A stretch of DNA of 64,000 nucleotides from Parachlamydiales bacterium (GTDB taxonomy: Bacteria > Chlamydiota > Chlamydiia > Chlamydiales > Parachlamydiaceae), in assembly GCA_020051075.1 (NCBI GenBank), contig JAGVJP010000062.1:1-64000 (forward strand), given 5' to 3'. The notes under the pieces are model-generated. The model ran no database searches. It had not been told where the DNA came from and saw only the letters and a program-made list of their open reading frames with translations. The translations under genes and the position numbers were made by a program. Below, one piece after another: positions 1 through 8,123 of this stretch. Each line of letters begins with the position of its first letter. Position 1 is the stretch's first letter.

Positions 1-567
1 AGTAGTTTCAAGCGCGGCATACAAGCCCGTTGAAGGAAACTCTCCATTTCCCTGGCTTCCGATTGCATGAGTCAAGAGCTGGAGAAGCTTCTCTTTGAGG
101 TTGCTCAGCTTCTCGATCAGATCGATGCGGTCCGTCTGCCAAATGAGGGTCAGAGCGCTGTTGAGGGTAGGGAGGAAATGACCCACTTCATCGCTTAATT
201 CCTTGATTCTGTTCAGATAACTTTGGATTGTTTCCACTGATAAAGACTCGGGATTAAGAAGAGCGAGTGATTCCTCGAACAGTTGGATCTCGTTCTCCAG
301 ATTGTTATATAGAGCTTCCCCTTCATGAAAAATTTGTGTCAGCAGATAGTGGAGTGGTTCCTGGACGCTTTCTCGTTGAAGCGATGACAGAAGCGCAGGA
401 GAGAGCCTCCTCAGGGAGTCGGAGAAAACGCGCGGTTCGAGTCCAGCCAAGAGATAGGGGAGCTCTTTTTCTTTCTCCTGGTTTTCAGTCATCTCGCTCA
501 AGAAGGTGATGAATTGATCTGTCGAGAGAGTTTTTCCAAGGTTGATGAGAGTTTGATTGGTATCCAT
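1..567 (-). CDS. Unknown protein, N-terminal 189 residues (runs off the window)
   Basis: An open frame runs without a stop from an ATG at 567 to the left edge, giving 189 residues; the C-terminus lies outside. The start is supported by an AAGGGA ribosome binding site about 5 nt upstream. The product is acidic, leucine-rich and probably all-helical, with no signal peptide or membrane segment. It begins MDTNQTLINLGKTL and contains LRRLSPALLSSLQ, then long helical stretches rich in Leu and Glu. I do not recognise the family. The first 100 residues loosely resemble the leucine-rich helical repeats of chlamydial effector-type proteins, but that is only an impression. A 301-bp palindromic repeat separates it from the next gene on the same strand. 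Confidence 0.7.
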   Translation of the reverse strand, partial: MDTNQTLINLGKTLSTDQFITFLSEMTENQEKEKELPYLLAGLEPRVFSDSLRRLSPALLSSLQRESVQEPLHYLLTQIFHEGEALYNNLENEIQLFEESLALLNPESLSVETIQSYLNRIKELSDEVGHFLPTLNSALTLIWQTDRIDLIEKLSNLKEKLLQLLTHAIGSQGNGEFPSTGLYAALETT

Positions 568-629
568 GCTTTCCCTTGCTAAGGCCGTTTTTTGCATCCT
601 AATAAAGAATCCAATATTGAGCAAGAAAG

Positions 630-930
630 AAGGGACGTAAGAGACAAGGGACCAAAAGAGGTCATTGCAGAAGTCGCGCCTCTATCTGCTTGAGCTTAGC
701 TAAAGCGAAAGGGGGCTTTCGCACTCCAAACGCTTCGCGTATCCAACAAATCGTCTTGAATACGCGAAGCGTTTGGAGTGCGGAAGCCCTCTTCCGCTTT
801 TCGATGGCCAATTTTGGCAAGAACCTGTGAGTTGATAAAAGTCTGTTTTCGGCGATAGCTCGCAGTTCTGGTCCAGGTTCGGACTTCTGCAATGATCTCT
901 TTTGGTCCTTTTGGTCCCTTGTCCCTTTCC
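630..930. repeat. Composite intergenic palindrome (modules A, B and C), copy 1
   Basis: A nested inverted repeat fills the gap between two minus-strand genes. The outer arms pair AAGGGACCAAAAGAGG (about 646-661) with its near complement ending near 930. The inner hairpin pairs 704-742 with 759-798, carrying CTCCAAACGCTTCGCG and its complement around a 16-nt loop. Compared with the copy at 1968-2307, about 57 bp of the left arm (module B, CTATCGCC...) is missing here, while the right arm still has it. The ORFs in it are translations of the repeat. Confidence 0.85.
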
Positions 931-931
931 T

Positions 932-1870
932 TTAGGTCCCCTTAGGTTGTTGGCTTGATAGAGTTGCTGGAGTTGTTGCGGCTTTTTTCGCTTTTTGTCG
1001 AGCGTATAGGGCCCGTTGTCGATCAGATTCGGCATTATCGCGAGCAACTTGGGCTATATGTCTCGAATCACGTGCCTCCTCACGAGCTCTTTGAGCAGAT
1101 GACCTATTGAGGGAAGCTTGATGAGCGGCTTGGGTTGCTGCTTCTTTAGCAGCATCGTTTGCTTTTGTAGACTTGCCTCCCAAACGAGTAGCTTCACCGC
1201 CTAATCTCATTGCCTGATGTTCTAACCTTGTTGCATAACTTTCTGACGCTATTGCGTGACTTTCTAACCTGCTTGCCTCACGTTCTAACATCTGTGCCTC
1301 ATGTTCAAATCCAGTTGCCTGACGTTCTGACTTCTTTGCCTCATTTTCTAACTGAGTTGCCCTACGATCTAATATAGCTGCCTCCGAATCATCATCTACG
1401 CTAGTTTTCTCGTCTTCTAATCTAGCAGCATCTTGTTCAGGGGGTTTATATGACGATGAAGATGGAGGTGTTGGAAAAGGTGTTTGCCTTGCAATAACGG
1501 TTTGGTAAATCGCTAAAGCTAATCCTACGATTGTACACAACTCAATCTTATTAAGCGAATATCTAACCAGTTTAGCTACGCCAACATTGAGGATTACCAA
1601 TAGAGTTCCAACAAACAGGACTTTAATGACTCTCTTTGTGTGATCGCTCTTTTCTTGGAGTTGTCTTTCGAGAAGAGGAAGAACAGCATATTTCATGATA
1701 ATGAGGAATATTGCGTTTACTGCGATGAAGACTCCAACAGCTTTTATTTTGTTTTGCTGCATCACACCTCGTCCTGACCATGTACTAAAAACCGAGGCGG
1801 CGTTCTCAGCGCTAACAGACGACGCTGCATTCACTGACACTGTACCGGTTGGTAAGATGTTACCTGACAT
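932..1870 (-). CDS. Inc-like membrane protein with heptad-repeat coiled-coil tail
   Basis: 312 residues. The N-terminal ~150 residues hold about three hydrophobic segments (starting AVGVFIAVNAIFLI, VIKVLFVGTLLVIL and IELCTIVGLALAIY). From about residue 168 to 296 the chain is a near-perfect run of heptads with the pattern A-x-x-L-E-x-x, degrading towards the C-terminus. In the DNA this is a 21-bp tandem repeat. The N-terminal domain is paralogous to the next gene upstream (both begin MSGNI and share FSTWSGRG). The architecture resembles chlamydial inclusion membrane proteins exposing a cytosolic coiled coil, but function is unknown. The gene sits between two copies of the same composite palindrome. 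The start is supported by the paralogue and the promoter at 1910-1939. Confidence 0.85.
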   Translation of the reverse strand: MSGNILPTGTVSVNAASSVSAENAASVFSTWSGRGVMQQNKIKAVGVFIAVNAIFLIIMKYAVLPLLERQLQEKSDHTKRVIKVLFVGTLLVILNVGVAKLVRYSLNKIELCTIVGLALAIYQTVIARQTPFPTPPSSSSYKPPEQDAARLEDEKTSVDDDSEAAILDRRATQLENEAKKSERQATGFEHEAQMLEREASRLESHAIASESYATRLEHQAMRLGGEATRLGGKSTKANDAAKEAATQAAHQASLNRSSAQRAREEARDSRHIAQVARDNAESDRQRALYARQKAKKAATTPATLSSQQPKGT

Positions 1871-1909
1871 TGTACATTCCTTTGCATATCATTCAATTAT
1901 TGATTCCAC

Positions 1910-1939
1910 ATTATAATAAAATATCAAAATAGCACACAA
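1910..1939 (-). promoter_or_regulatory. Predicted sigma-66/sigma-70 promoter for the 932-1870 gene
   Basis: Minus-strand TTGTGT (1939-1934), an 18-nt spacer and a consensus TATAAT (1915-1910), placed about 40 nt before the ATG at 1870. Seen directly; activity is inferred. Confidence 0.5.
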
Positions 1940-1967
1940 GTCTTTTGCAGCAAGGAAGAATCAAGGA

Positions 1968-2307
1968 GAAGGGACGTAAGGGGCAAGGGACCAAAGGAGG
2001 TCATTGCAAAAGTCGGGTTTGTACCTGCTTGAGCTTAGCTATCGCCCCCAACCAACTTTTATTAGCGCACAGGTTCTGATCAACACCCTTTGGCGGAAAA
2101 GCGAAAGGGGGCTTTCGCACTCCAAACGCTTCGCGTATCCAACAAATCATCTTGAATACGCGAAGCGTTTGGAGTGCGGAAGTCTTCTTCCGCTTTTCGA
2201 TGGTCAATTTTGGCAAGAACCTGTGAGTTGATAAAAGTCTGTTTTCGGCGATAGCTCGCAGTTCTGGTCCAGGTTCGGACTTCTGCAATGACTTCTTTTG
2301 GTCCCTT
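1968..2307. repeat. Composite intergenic palindrome (modules A, B and C), copy 2
   Basis: The most complete ABC copy. The outer arms are AAGGGACCAAAGGAGG against its complement at the right end. The middle arm TAGCTATCGCC...ACTTTTAT pairs with ATAAAAGT...GGCGATAGC. The inner arm GCGAAAGGGGGCTTTCGC plus CTCCAAACGCTTCGCG pairs with the mirrored copy. It closely matches the element at 630-930, so the gene between them is bracketed by two near-identical palindromes. The rest of the 1871-2402 gap holds nothing else that I can identify. Confidence 0.85.
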
Positions 2308-2402
2308 AAAATAGAAATGCGACTGCCATTTTCATGGTCAGTCGCACTGATTTACACCAGATAGAACGTTAGCTTTAGCCGTTGGCTAAGCTGACGTCAT
2401 CA

Positions 2403-3971
2403 TCAGGTTGCTGCTGGAGCTGGCGTGCCTGCTGGATTAGCTGGAGGCGTCGCTGGCGTCTCTGGAGTTGCTGGCACAGCAGCAGCTGTAGCCTCAGCTC
2501 TTGCAGTCGTCGCTCTTTCACGAGCAGTTTGGGCAGCAGCTTGAGCTTCAGTGTTTGCTGTTGTTGCAGCAGTTAATGCAGCTTCAGGAGCAGCTCTTGC
2601 TGTTGTCGCTTCAGTCACAGCTAGCTCTAAAGCAGCCACATCTGCAGGATTATTCACAGCTTGTTGCGCTGCTTCAAAACGAGCAGTAGCAGCTACAAGA
2701 GCCTGTGCTGCCAGCTGTGCACGCTGATTAGCTCGCTCAACTGCTGCTTCTGCATTGTCAACTGCGCTTTCAAGAATGATAATAGCCTGTAGAGGCAGTC
2801 TAGCATTAACTGCAGCTAGTTCTGCTGCTGTATATGCTTGATTAGTTTGTGTAACAGTTTGTTCTGCATTTGTAACTGCTTGTTGAGCTTGCTGACTAGC
2901 ATTCAAAGCAGTAGCAGCAGCCTGTTCAGCTTGTCGAACAGCTTCGTCTAAAGCATCATTCTGAGTAGCATCTGTATTATTTGTTCGTGCCTCTTGAGCA
3001 GCTGCAAGTTCTGCGTTGCGTGCTGTTAGAGCTTGCTGAGCAGCTACGAGTGCTTCTCCGCTTGCTTCTAGAGCTTCCTGAGCATTTTCAGATGCTAGTT
3101 CACAATCTGCTTGATGTTGTTCAGCATCCACTAGAGCTTGTCTAACCTGTGCAAGATTTGCGATAGCAGCTTCTGCTGCTGTTAGAGCTTCTGTATGTCC
3201 TTGTAGAGTTGTTTGTGCTTGAGTATGTGCTTCGGTTGCTTGTCGATTAGCTTCCTGGGCAGCTGTTTGCGCATTCTGAGCATCTGTAAGCTCTTGCTGT
3301 GCTCTTACAATAGCAGCTCTAGCTTGATCTAGATTTTGTTGTGCTTGAATCACAGCAGTATTAGCAGTGTCAAATTCCCCTTGACGGGTTGCTAGAGTCT
3401 CTGCAGCGGTCTGTGCTGCAGCTTCAGCTGTAGCGACTTCACCTTCCAACCTAGAAGCATCTGCTTCTAATCTAGCAACTCTTTCTGCAGGAGTTTCAAC
3501 TGGCGGTGTATGAGTAGAAATGGATTTTACAAAAAGGAGGTATCCAATCAATGCTGACGCCACTGTTGTGTAGAGCCCGATGTTGGTGAGAGGATATTTA
3601 GCCAATTTAGCAAAGCCATAATTGGCACCTGCCAAGAGAGCTCCAACCAAGAGGACCTTAGTTGATCTCTTTGCAAGCCACTGGCTTGTTGTGTCATCGT
3701 TCTTTTCTGCAAGATGTTTTTCTAGAAAAGGATGAATAGTATATTTCAAGACAGCGAGGAATACGACGTTTATACCGATGAAGATTGCAACAGCTTTTGT
3801 GTTGCTTTGCTGCATCTGAACTGGAACATCGCGAACAAAAGCGATTCCGCGTCCTGACCATGTACTAAAAAACTTGCTAACGTTCTCACGGGTGATTCCA
3901 GAGAAATAGCCCCCAACAGACGATGTTGTATTCACTGATACAGCAGCACCCGTTACTATGTTACCTGACAT
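2403..3971 (-). CDS. Inc-like membrane protein with long Ala-rich coiled coil
   Basis: 522 residues, paralogue of the 932-1870 product. Residues 1-165 carry the shared MSGN...FSTWSGRG segment and three hydrophobic stretches (AVAIFIGINVVFLAVL, STKVLLVGALLAGANY, GLYTTVASALIGYLL). Residues about 170-495 are almost only Ala, Gln, Glu, Thr and Val in heptad/hendecad-like spacing, predicting a very long alanine-rich coiled coil. The last ~25 residues are a Pro/Ala/Thr tail. The start has a good AAAAGGAG site upstream. The likely role is a membrane-anchored rod, possibly in the inclusion membrane or bacterial envelope; this is inferred from architecture only. Confidence 0.85.
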   Translation of the reverse strand: MSGNIVTGAAVSVNTTSSVGGYFSGITRENVSKFFSTWSGRGIAFVRDVPVQMQQSNTKAVAIFIGINVVFLAVLKYTIHPFLEKHLAEKNDDTTSQWLAKRSTKVLLVGALLAGANYGFAKLAKYPLTNIGLYTTVASALIGYLLFVKSISTHTPPVETPAERVARLEADASRLEGEVATAEAAAQTAAETLATRQGEFDTANTAVIQAQQNLDQARAAIVRAQQELTDAQNAQTAAQEANRQATEAHTQAQTTLQGHTEALTAAEAAIANLAQVRQALVDAEQHQADCELASENAQEALEASGEALVAAQQALTARNAELAAAQEARTNNTDATQNDALDEAVRQAEQAAATALNASQQAQQAVTNAEQTVTQTNQAYTAAELAAVNARLPLQAIIILESAVDNAEAAVERANQRAQLAAQALVAATARFEAAQQAVNNPADVAALELAVTEATTARAAPEAALTAATTANTEAQAAAQTARERATTARAEATAAAVPATPETPATPPANPAGTPAPAAT

Positions 3972-4214
3972 TGTAAACTCCTTTTAATGTTAAAGCAAAA
4001 TAATCTAAACTTTTTAAGCTCTTTGAATCGTGTTAAGAACAATTAATTTTTCAGTTATCTCGAATGATTTAATTGCTTATACGATCAAATTGCATATACA
4101 GGTATCCGTTATAAAACACCTTATACTTCATAAAACTCAATGACGGATTGTAGCAGAAGGCCAAAATTACACACAAGAAAAAATTATCTAGTTAAGTTGT
4201 AAATTTTTAGAAAG

Positions 4215-4778
4215 TTATGTGTACTCCTTGGTGATACTGTGAAAATAGAGTGCGGTGCATAAAGTGCCGTCAACTTGCACCCCTTCTTTAATCTTTTTGG
4301 TCAACTCTTCTGGCTTCAATAGAAGGGGAGAGATCACCTCTGAACGTTCCAGTTTTTGTGCAGCAGCGCGAGTAGCCTCAGTCGCTGAGACGTAAATGGT
4401 TTTCTGTCCGCTGAAACCGGTGTAGGGAAAAGCGCTTCCCATGATTGCAAACGATTTTGCTTGATAGCCGGTCTCTTCGAGAAGCTCGCGGCAAGCTGAA
4501 TCAGTCGGATTTTCATTGGCATCGATATAGCCGCAGGGGCAGGAGAGGAGAACCTGTTTTGTGGGATGGCGGTATTCTTCGATGAGGAGAAATTCGCCTG
4601 ATGGGGTGGTCGCTAAGATGGCGACTGCGAAAGGGTGCGTTCTGAGGCTATAATAAGGATAAGGGGGATGGGCGTCGATTTGAAGCAGATCTTTTTCGAG
4701 TTTAACGAAAGATTCTTCAAAAATAGTTTCTGTCTTAAGGGTTATTGGCAAATGCATCCGTTTATTCGTCTGTGACAT
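4215..4778 (-). CDS. Nudix hydrolase (ADP-ribose pyrophosphatase-like)
   Basis: 187 residues. A complete Nudix box lies at residues 83-105, matching G-x5-E-x7-R-E-(hydrophobic)-x-E-E-x-G: G83, E89, R97-E98, E101-E102, G104. This loop binds Mg2+ for cleavage of nucleoside diphosphates linked to another group. Length and the LLIEEYRHPTKQ segment before the box fit the ADP-ribose/NudF type rather than MutT. The ATG at 4778 lies inside the end of the kinase gene (17-nt overlap), so the two are probably translationally coupled. Exact substrate cannot be read from sequence. The 243-bp gap upstream of its neighbour (3972-4214) holds no feature I can identify. Confidence 0.85.
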   Translation of the reverse strand: MSQTNKRMHLPITLKTETIFEESFVKLEKDLLQIDAHPPYPYYSLRTHPFAVAILATTPSGEFLLIEEYRHPTKQVLLSCPCGYIDANENPTDSACRELLEETGYQAKSFAIMGSAFPYTGFSGQKTIYVSATEATRAAAQKLERSEVISPLLLKPEELTKKIKEGVQVDGTLCTALYFHSITKEYT

Positions 4779-7737
4779 CGATGGACTCGCGGGTATAGAG
4801 TTCTTTAAACAGTTTCACTTTCTCCTCATTTCCCATGCAATGGTAATATAATGATAATTGCCGGTGCAGTTCCCGTTTTTCCCATAGGAATGCATGATCA
4901 TACCAAAGATTATTTTCAGAGAGTTCTCCCAGAATGTAAGAACTGGCGAGGTTCCATGTGCGGGGATAGGAGACATGGAGGAGTCCCATGAAATGAATCA
5001 TTGCCATTTCGGAACCTTCGGTGGCTTGGAGCCAGCAGCCGTAGAGGAAATGAAGAGGCGTTGAGGCGCTGTCGAGGATTTCGGGGCCGTAGTGATAGAT
5101 CAGCTCTCCAGCTTCTTGCCAATTTTTCTCTGTGAGCAGCGTCCAAATTCTGCTGCAGTCGATGAGCATCTGCATCTCACTTGGAAAAAGTTGAGTTTTG
5201 GTCCGATCTAACAGCTTATGTGACAGATGGGGGAGGTTTTGATCGAGGGCGGCATCGGCTAAATAGAGAAGGGAGCGAAGACGAGAGAAGGTGATTTCGC
5301 CTGAGAGGGGAAGTTGTTGAATCGCCTCTTCACTCAACCCTTCGTGAAATAAAAAAAGAGGGGACAGGTCGGTTTGGTGCTCTTGCCATCCGAGAGCTGG
5401 GATGGATGAGCAGACCGACTCAAATTTCTTTTTTGCATATTTCACAGCGCCTAACTCGATCAGGCAGAAGAGTCCGTTAGCAATTTCCGTTCCCTTTGGT
5501 TCGTCTTCAATGCTGTTGTCGACGAGCTCGTCGATGATTTCGCTTAAGACGTAGGGCTTGCCGAGCCAGAACGCCAGTTCCGTGGCGAGGCGGGCCGGAA
5601 GGATGGAGAGATCTTTGCCGGCCGCCGGCTCGATGAAGGAAAGCGGTTCGACATGTTTTTGTAGGCTTGTCAGTAATCTCTTGGTATGTGTGTCAAGGGT
5701 GCGAGGGGAGAAATGGCGTAGAGCGAAGAGGATGAACCGGAAGGCTCCGTTGCGGTGGTAGCGTGAGATCTCATGCATCCGGGAGAGAATCTGCTCTTGC
5801 AGCATCGGGAGCAGTGGGTGTTTAGGATAGCGTCGATAGGCGATCTCGAAGCATTTGATCTCTTCTTCTTCGTCGTTTTGCATTTGACAGATTAGCGCTT
5901 TGCCGAGGTATTCCAGCGGCCCACCAGGGGTGCTGTGAAGCTTTTCAAACTCATGAAAAGCTTTATCTAAAATGCTTTCTTTGTCGGCCTCGCTGGAGCT
6001 TTTTGCCTGTTGCAGATAGGTGAGGCCTGTTCTAAACTGCGCTTCCCTCCCTTCGGAACGGTCAGGAAAGGAATAGGCGATCCGCTGGTACTCGCTCAAA
6101 GCTTTGGAAAAGTCGCCATGGGATAAAAAGGCATCTGGAACTGCCAAGCAGTTGACGGTGAGGTTTAAGCTTCCAACCGAGATTTCGAGGGGGCTGATGG
6201 TAAAATCGGTATCGCGCGAGAGGAAGCCGATATGGGTCCCCATCAGAGGAAGGTGGCCGATATAGGAGAACTGCAGGGTGTTGTCGAGGGTTAAATGGAT
6301 TGTCTTCTCCACCTTTTCGATCCTGATTTGAACAGGTTGAAGCCTTTTTAAAAATATATCTGGAGCCTGCATCACTTCGACATTAGATTGCATCAGAACG
6401 GTGGACCGTTCGAGGTCGGTGCCAAGCCAGAGGTAATAGCCTTCACTCAGGGAGGTGCGCTGGCTGGCTTCTGGGATGCTGAACAAGAGGCCGATTCCCT
6501 TGGAGTCATTTCCTAGCGTCACCGTGGTTTCAATTTTGACGTTGCCGCTGAACGACTGGCGGGAGATCATTAAATGCACCCACTGAGTTTCTTCGGTGAA
6601 GCGTGTGATGGCCATGTGGTCGGAGATGAGGACATGCTCTTGGAATTCCCAATCTTCTTTGTTTTTGATATCGAGTTCTGCGACATGAAACCAGTCAGAG
6701 CGTCCTTCCAGGTAGTTTTCTAGTTCATAGATTAAGTCGTCGACGATGAGATAGCGATTGTCAGGGTCATTTTCGAGGCATTTTTCAGTGATGCGGCTGA
6801 GGATGCGGGGGACATCCCTGTAAGGGGCGGCGATGACCGGGTCGATGAATTCTTGGTTGGAGGGGTTGCGCCGGTATTCGGCCAGGCTCTTCCGTTTAAA
6901 TGGCGTCTTCAAGGTGAGGAGTTGGTAGAGGATGACCCCAAGCGCATAGATATCGGTTTGCACTGTTGATGGCTTGCCCTGAGCGATTTCAGGAGCCATA
7001 TAGGTGATTGTGCCGACGATTTTTCCAATTCTCGTGATTTCAGCGTGCTGAGGTTTAGGGATGGCTGGCTGCTTAGTGAAGAAATCGTCATCAGTGGGAG
7101 GGCTGTCGATGAATTTGGCTAACCCCCAGTCGAGAATCAACGTTTCGCCATATTTCCCGATGATGACGTTTTCGGGTTTGAGGTCTCGGTGAAGAACGCC
7201 TTTGGCGTGAGCGTAGGCTACGGCTTGGCAGATGGAGATGAAGATCCGCATCAGAGCGGGGATGGAGCCTCCGATCTGATCGATTTTTTCTCCTTTATTT
7301 TGCTGCTGCCTTGTTTTGCGGATAACCTGTTTAAGGGTTTCCCCTTCTTGGTAGGGCATCGTGTAGAAAGCTGAAGCCTGGTCTGATTGGATGGAGTAGA
7401 TCGGAATGATCGACGGATGCGAAAGCTGGCAGGTGATGTGCGCTTCTTTCAGGAATCGGTGCCGGATTTGTGGGTGGTCGATGAGATCTGACCGGATTTT
7501 CTTTAAGGCGACTTGTCTGCCGCAGATGGTGTCGAAGGCGAGGAAGACCTCGCCCATGCCTCCCTTGCCGATGGTGTCCAGGATTTGATAGCGATTCGCG
7601 AGGAGGAGGTCGCTTTTGGGAAGTTCCACAGCGATGAGATGTCCGCAATAGGGGCAGAAAGAGGGGTGCCTATCGCCTTGTAGCACGATAGGCTCTCTGC
7701 AAGCGGGACAGAACTGAGGGATCTTCGATGACATCAT
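4762..7737 (-). CDS. pknD: PknD-type serine/threonine protein kinase
   Basis: 991 residues, close to the usual chlamydial PknD length. The N-terminus has a zinc ribbon (C10, C13, C28, C31). The kinase domain spans about 50-350: glycine loop GKGGMGEV (57-64), ATP-binding Lys79 in VALKK, catalytic loop HRDLKPEN (183-190), and a DWG (203-205) in place of DFG, a known bacterial variant. The catalytic residues look intact. Residues about 370-520 look like a beta-sandwich module, followed by a long helical, TPR-like C-terminal half. It belongs to the family of C. trachomatis CT145. Partners could include the two PP2C phosphatases at 58.5-61.4 kb. The 3' end overlaps the Nudix gene. Confidence 0.92.
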   Translation of the reverse strand: MMSSKIPQFCPACREPIVLQGDRHPSFCPYCGHLIAVELPKSDLLLANRYQILDTIGKGGMGEVFLAFDTICGRQVALKKIRSDLIDHPQIRHRFLKEAHITCQLSHPSIIPIYSIQSDQASAFYTMPYQEGETLKQVIRKTRQQQNKGEKIDQIGGSIPALMRIFISICQAVAYAHAKGVLHRDLKPENVIIGKYGETLILDWGLAKFIDSPPTDDDFFTKQPAIPKPQHAEITRIGKIVGTITYMAPEIAQGKPSTVQTDIYALGVILYQLLTLKTPFKRKSLAEYRRNPSNQEFIDPVIAAPYRDVPRILSRITEKCLENDPDNRYLIVDDLIYELENYLEGRSDWFHVAELDIKNKEDWEFQEHVLISDHMAITRFTEETQWVHLMISRQSFSGNVKIETTVTLGNDSKGIGLLFSIPEASQRTSLSEGYYLWLGTDLERSTVLMQSNVEVMQAPDIFLKRLQPVQIRIEKVEKTIHLTLDNTLQFSYIGHLPLMGTHIGFLSRDTDFTISPLEISVGSLNLTVNCLAVPDAFLSHGDFSKALSEYQRIAYSFPDRSEGREAQFRTGLTYLQQAKSSSEADKESILDKAFHEFEKLHSTPGGPLEYLGKALICQMQNDEEEEIKCFEIAYRRYPKHPLLPMLQEQILSRMHEISRYHRNGAFRFILFALRHFSPRTLDTHTKRLLTSLQKHVEPLSFIEPAAGKDLSILPARLATELAFWLGKPYVLSEIIDELVDNSIEDEPKGTEIANGLFCLIELGAVKYAKKKFESVCSSIPALGWQEHQTDLSPLFLFHEGLSEEAIQQLPLSGEITFSRLRSLLYLADAALDQNLPHLSHKLLDRTKTQLFPSEMQMLIDCSRIWTLLTEKNWQEAGELIYHYGPEILDSASTPLHFLYGCWLQATEGSEMAMIHFMGLLHVSYPRTWNLASSYILGELSENNLWYDHAFLWEKRELHRQLSLYYHCMGNEEKVKLFKELYTRESIDVTDE

Positions 7738-7812
7738 AAAAAACTCGAACTAAAATTCGAGACTGCAATCTCTTCGCTTATTTCGCAAGTAAATTAATCA
7801 ATGATCAAAGGA

Positions 7813-8118
7813 CACAAGATAGGCAAGATAGAAAAAAAACAGGATCGGCAGGATCAACAAAATAACAGGATGGGCAGGATCGCTTCGCGGCAGGATAGGC
7901 AGGATAAAAAAACAGGATAAGGAGGATGGGAAGGATAAAAAAATAGAAGATGATAGTCTATCTCTTTTATTTTTCAAGAAAGTTTAATCGATCTTATTTC
8001 CCATTTTATTATCTTCCTATCTTTTCCATCCTCCTTATCCTGTTTTTTTATCCTGCCTATCCTGCCGCGAAGCGATCCTGCCCATCCTGTTTTTTTGTTC
8101 TATCCTGTCTATCTTGTC
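7813..8118. repeat. AGGAT-module palindrome (family F), copy 1
   Basis: A roughly 300-bp imperfect inverted repeat. The left arm is degenerate tandem units such as AGGATAGGCAGGAT and AACAGGAT with a core ATCGCTTCGCGGCAGGAT; the right arm is the complement (ATCCTGCCGCGAAGCGAT). The AT-rich loop (about 7950-8015) resembles the loop of the copy at 47563-47870. It fills the gap between pknD and tamB, both on the minus strand. Confidence 0.85.
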
Positions 8119-8123
8119 ATATT

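Noticed and set aside
630-930. Insertion sequence or transposase remnant
   Set aside because: No transposase frame or target duplication could be seen; the element is purely palindromic and non-coding.
700-1047. Minus-strand open frame of 115 codons and related frames at 662-892 and 2001-2288
   Set aside because: They translate the palindromic repeat (the same peptide appears in both copies); no ribosome binding site or independent support.
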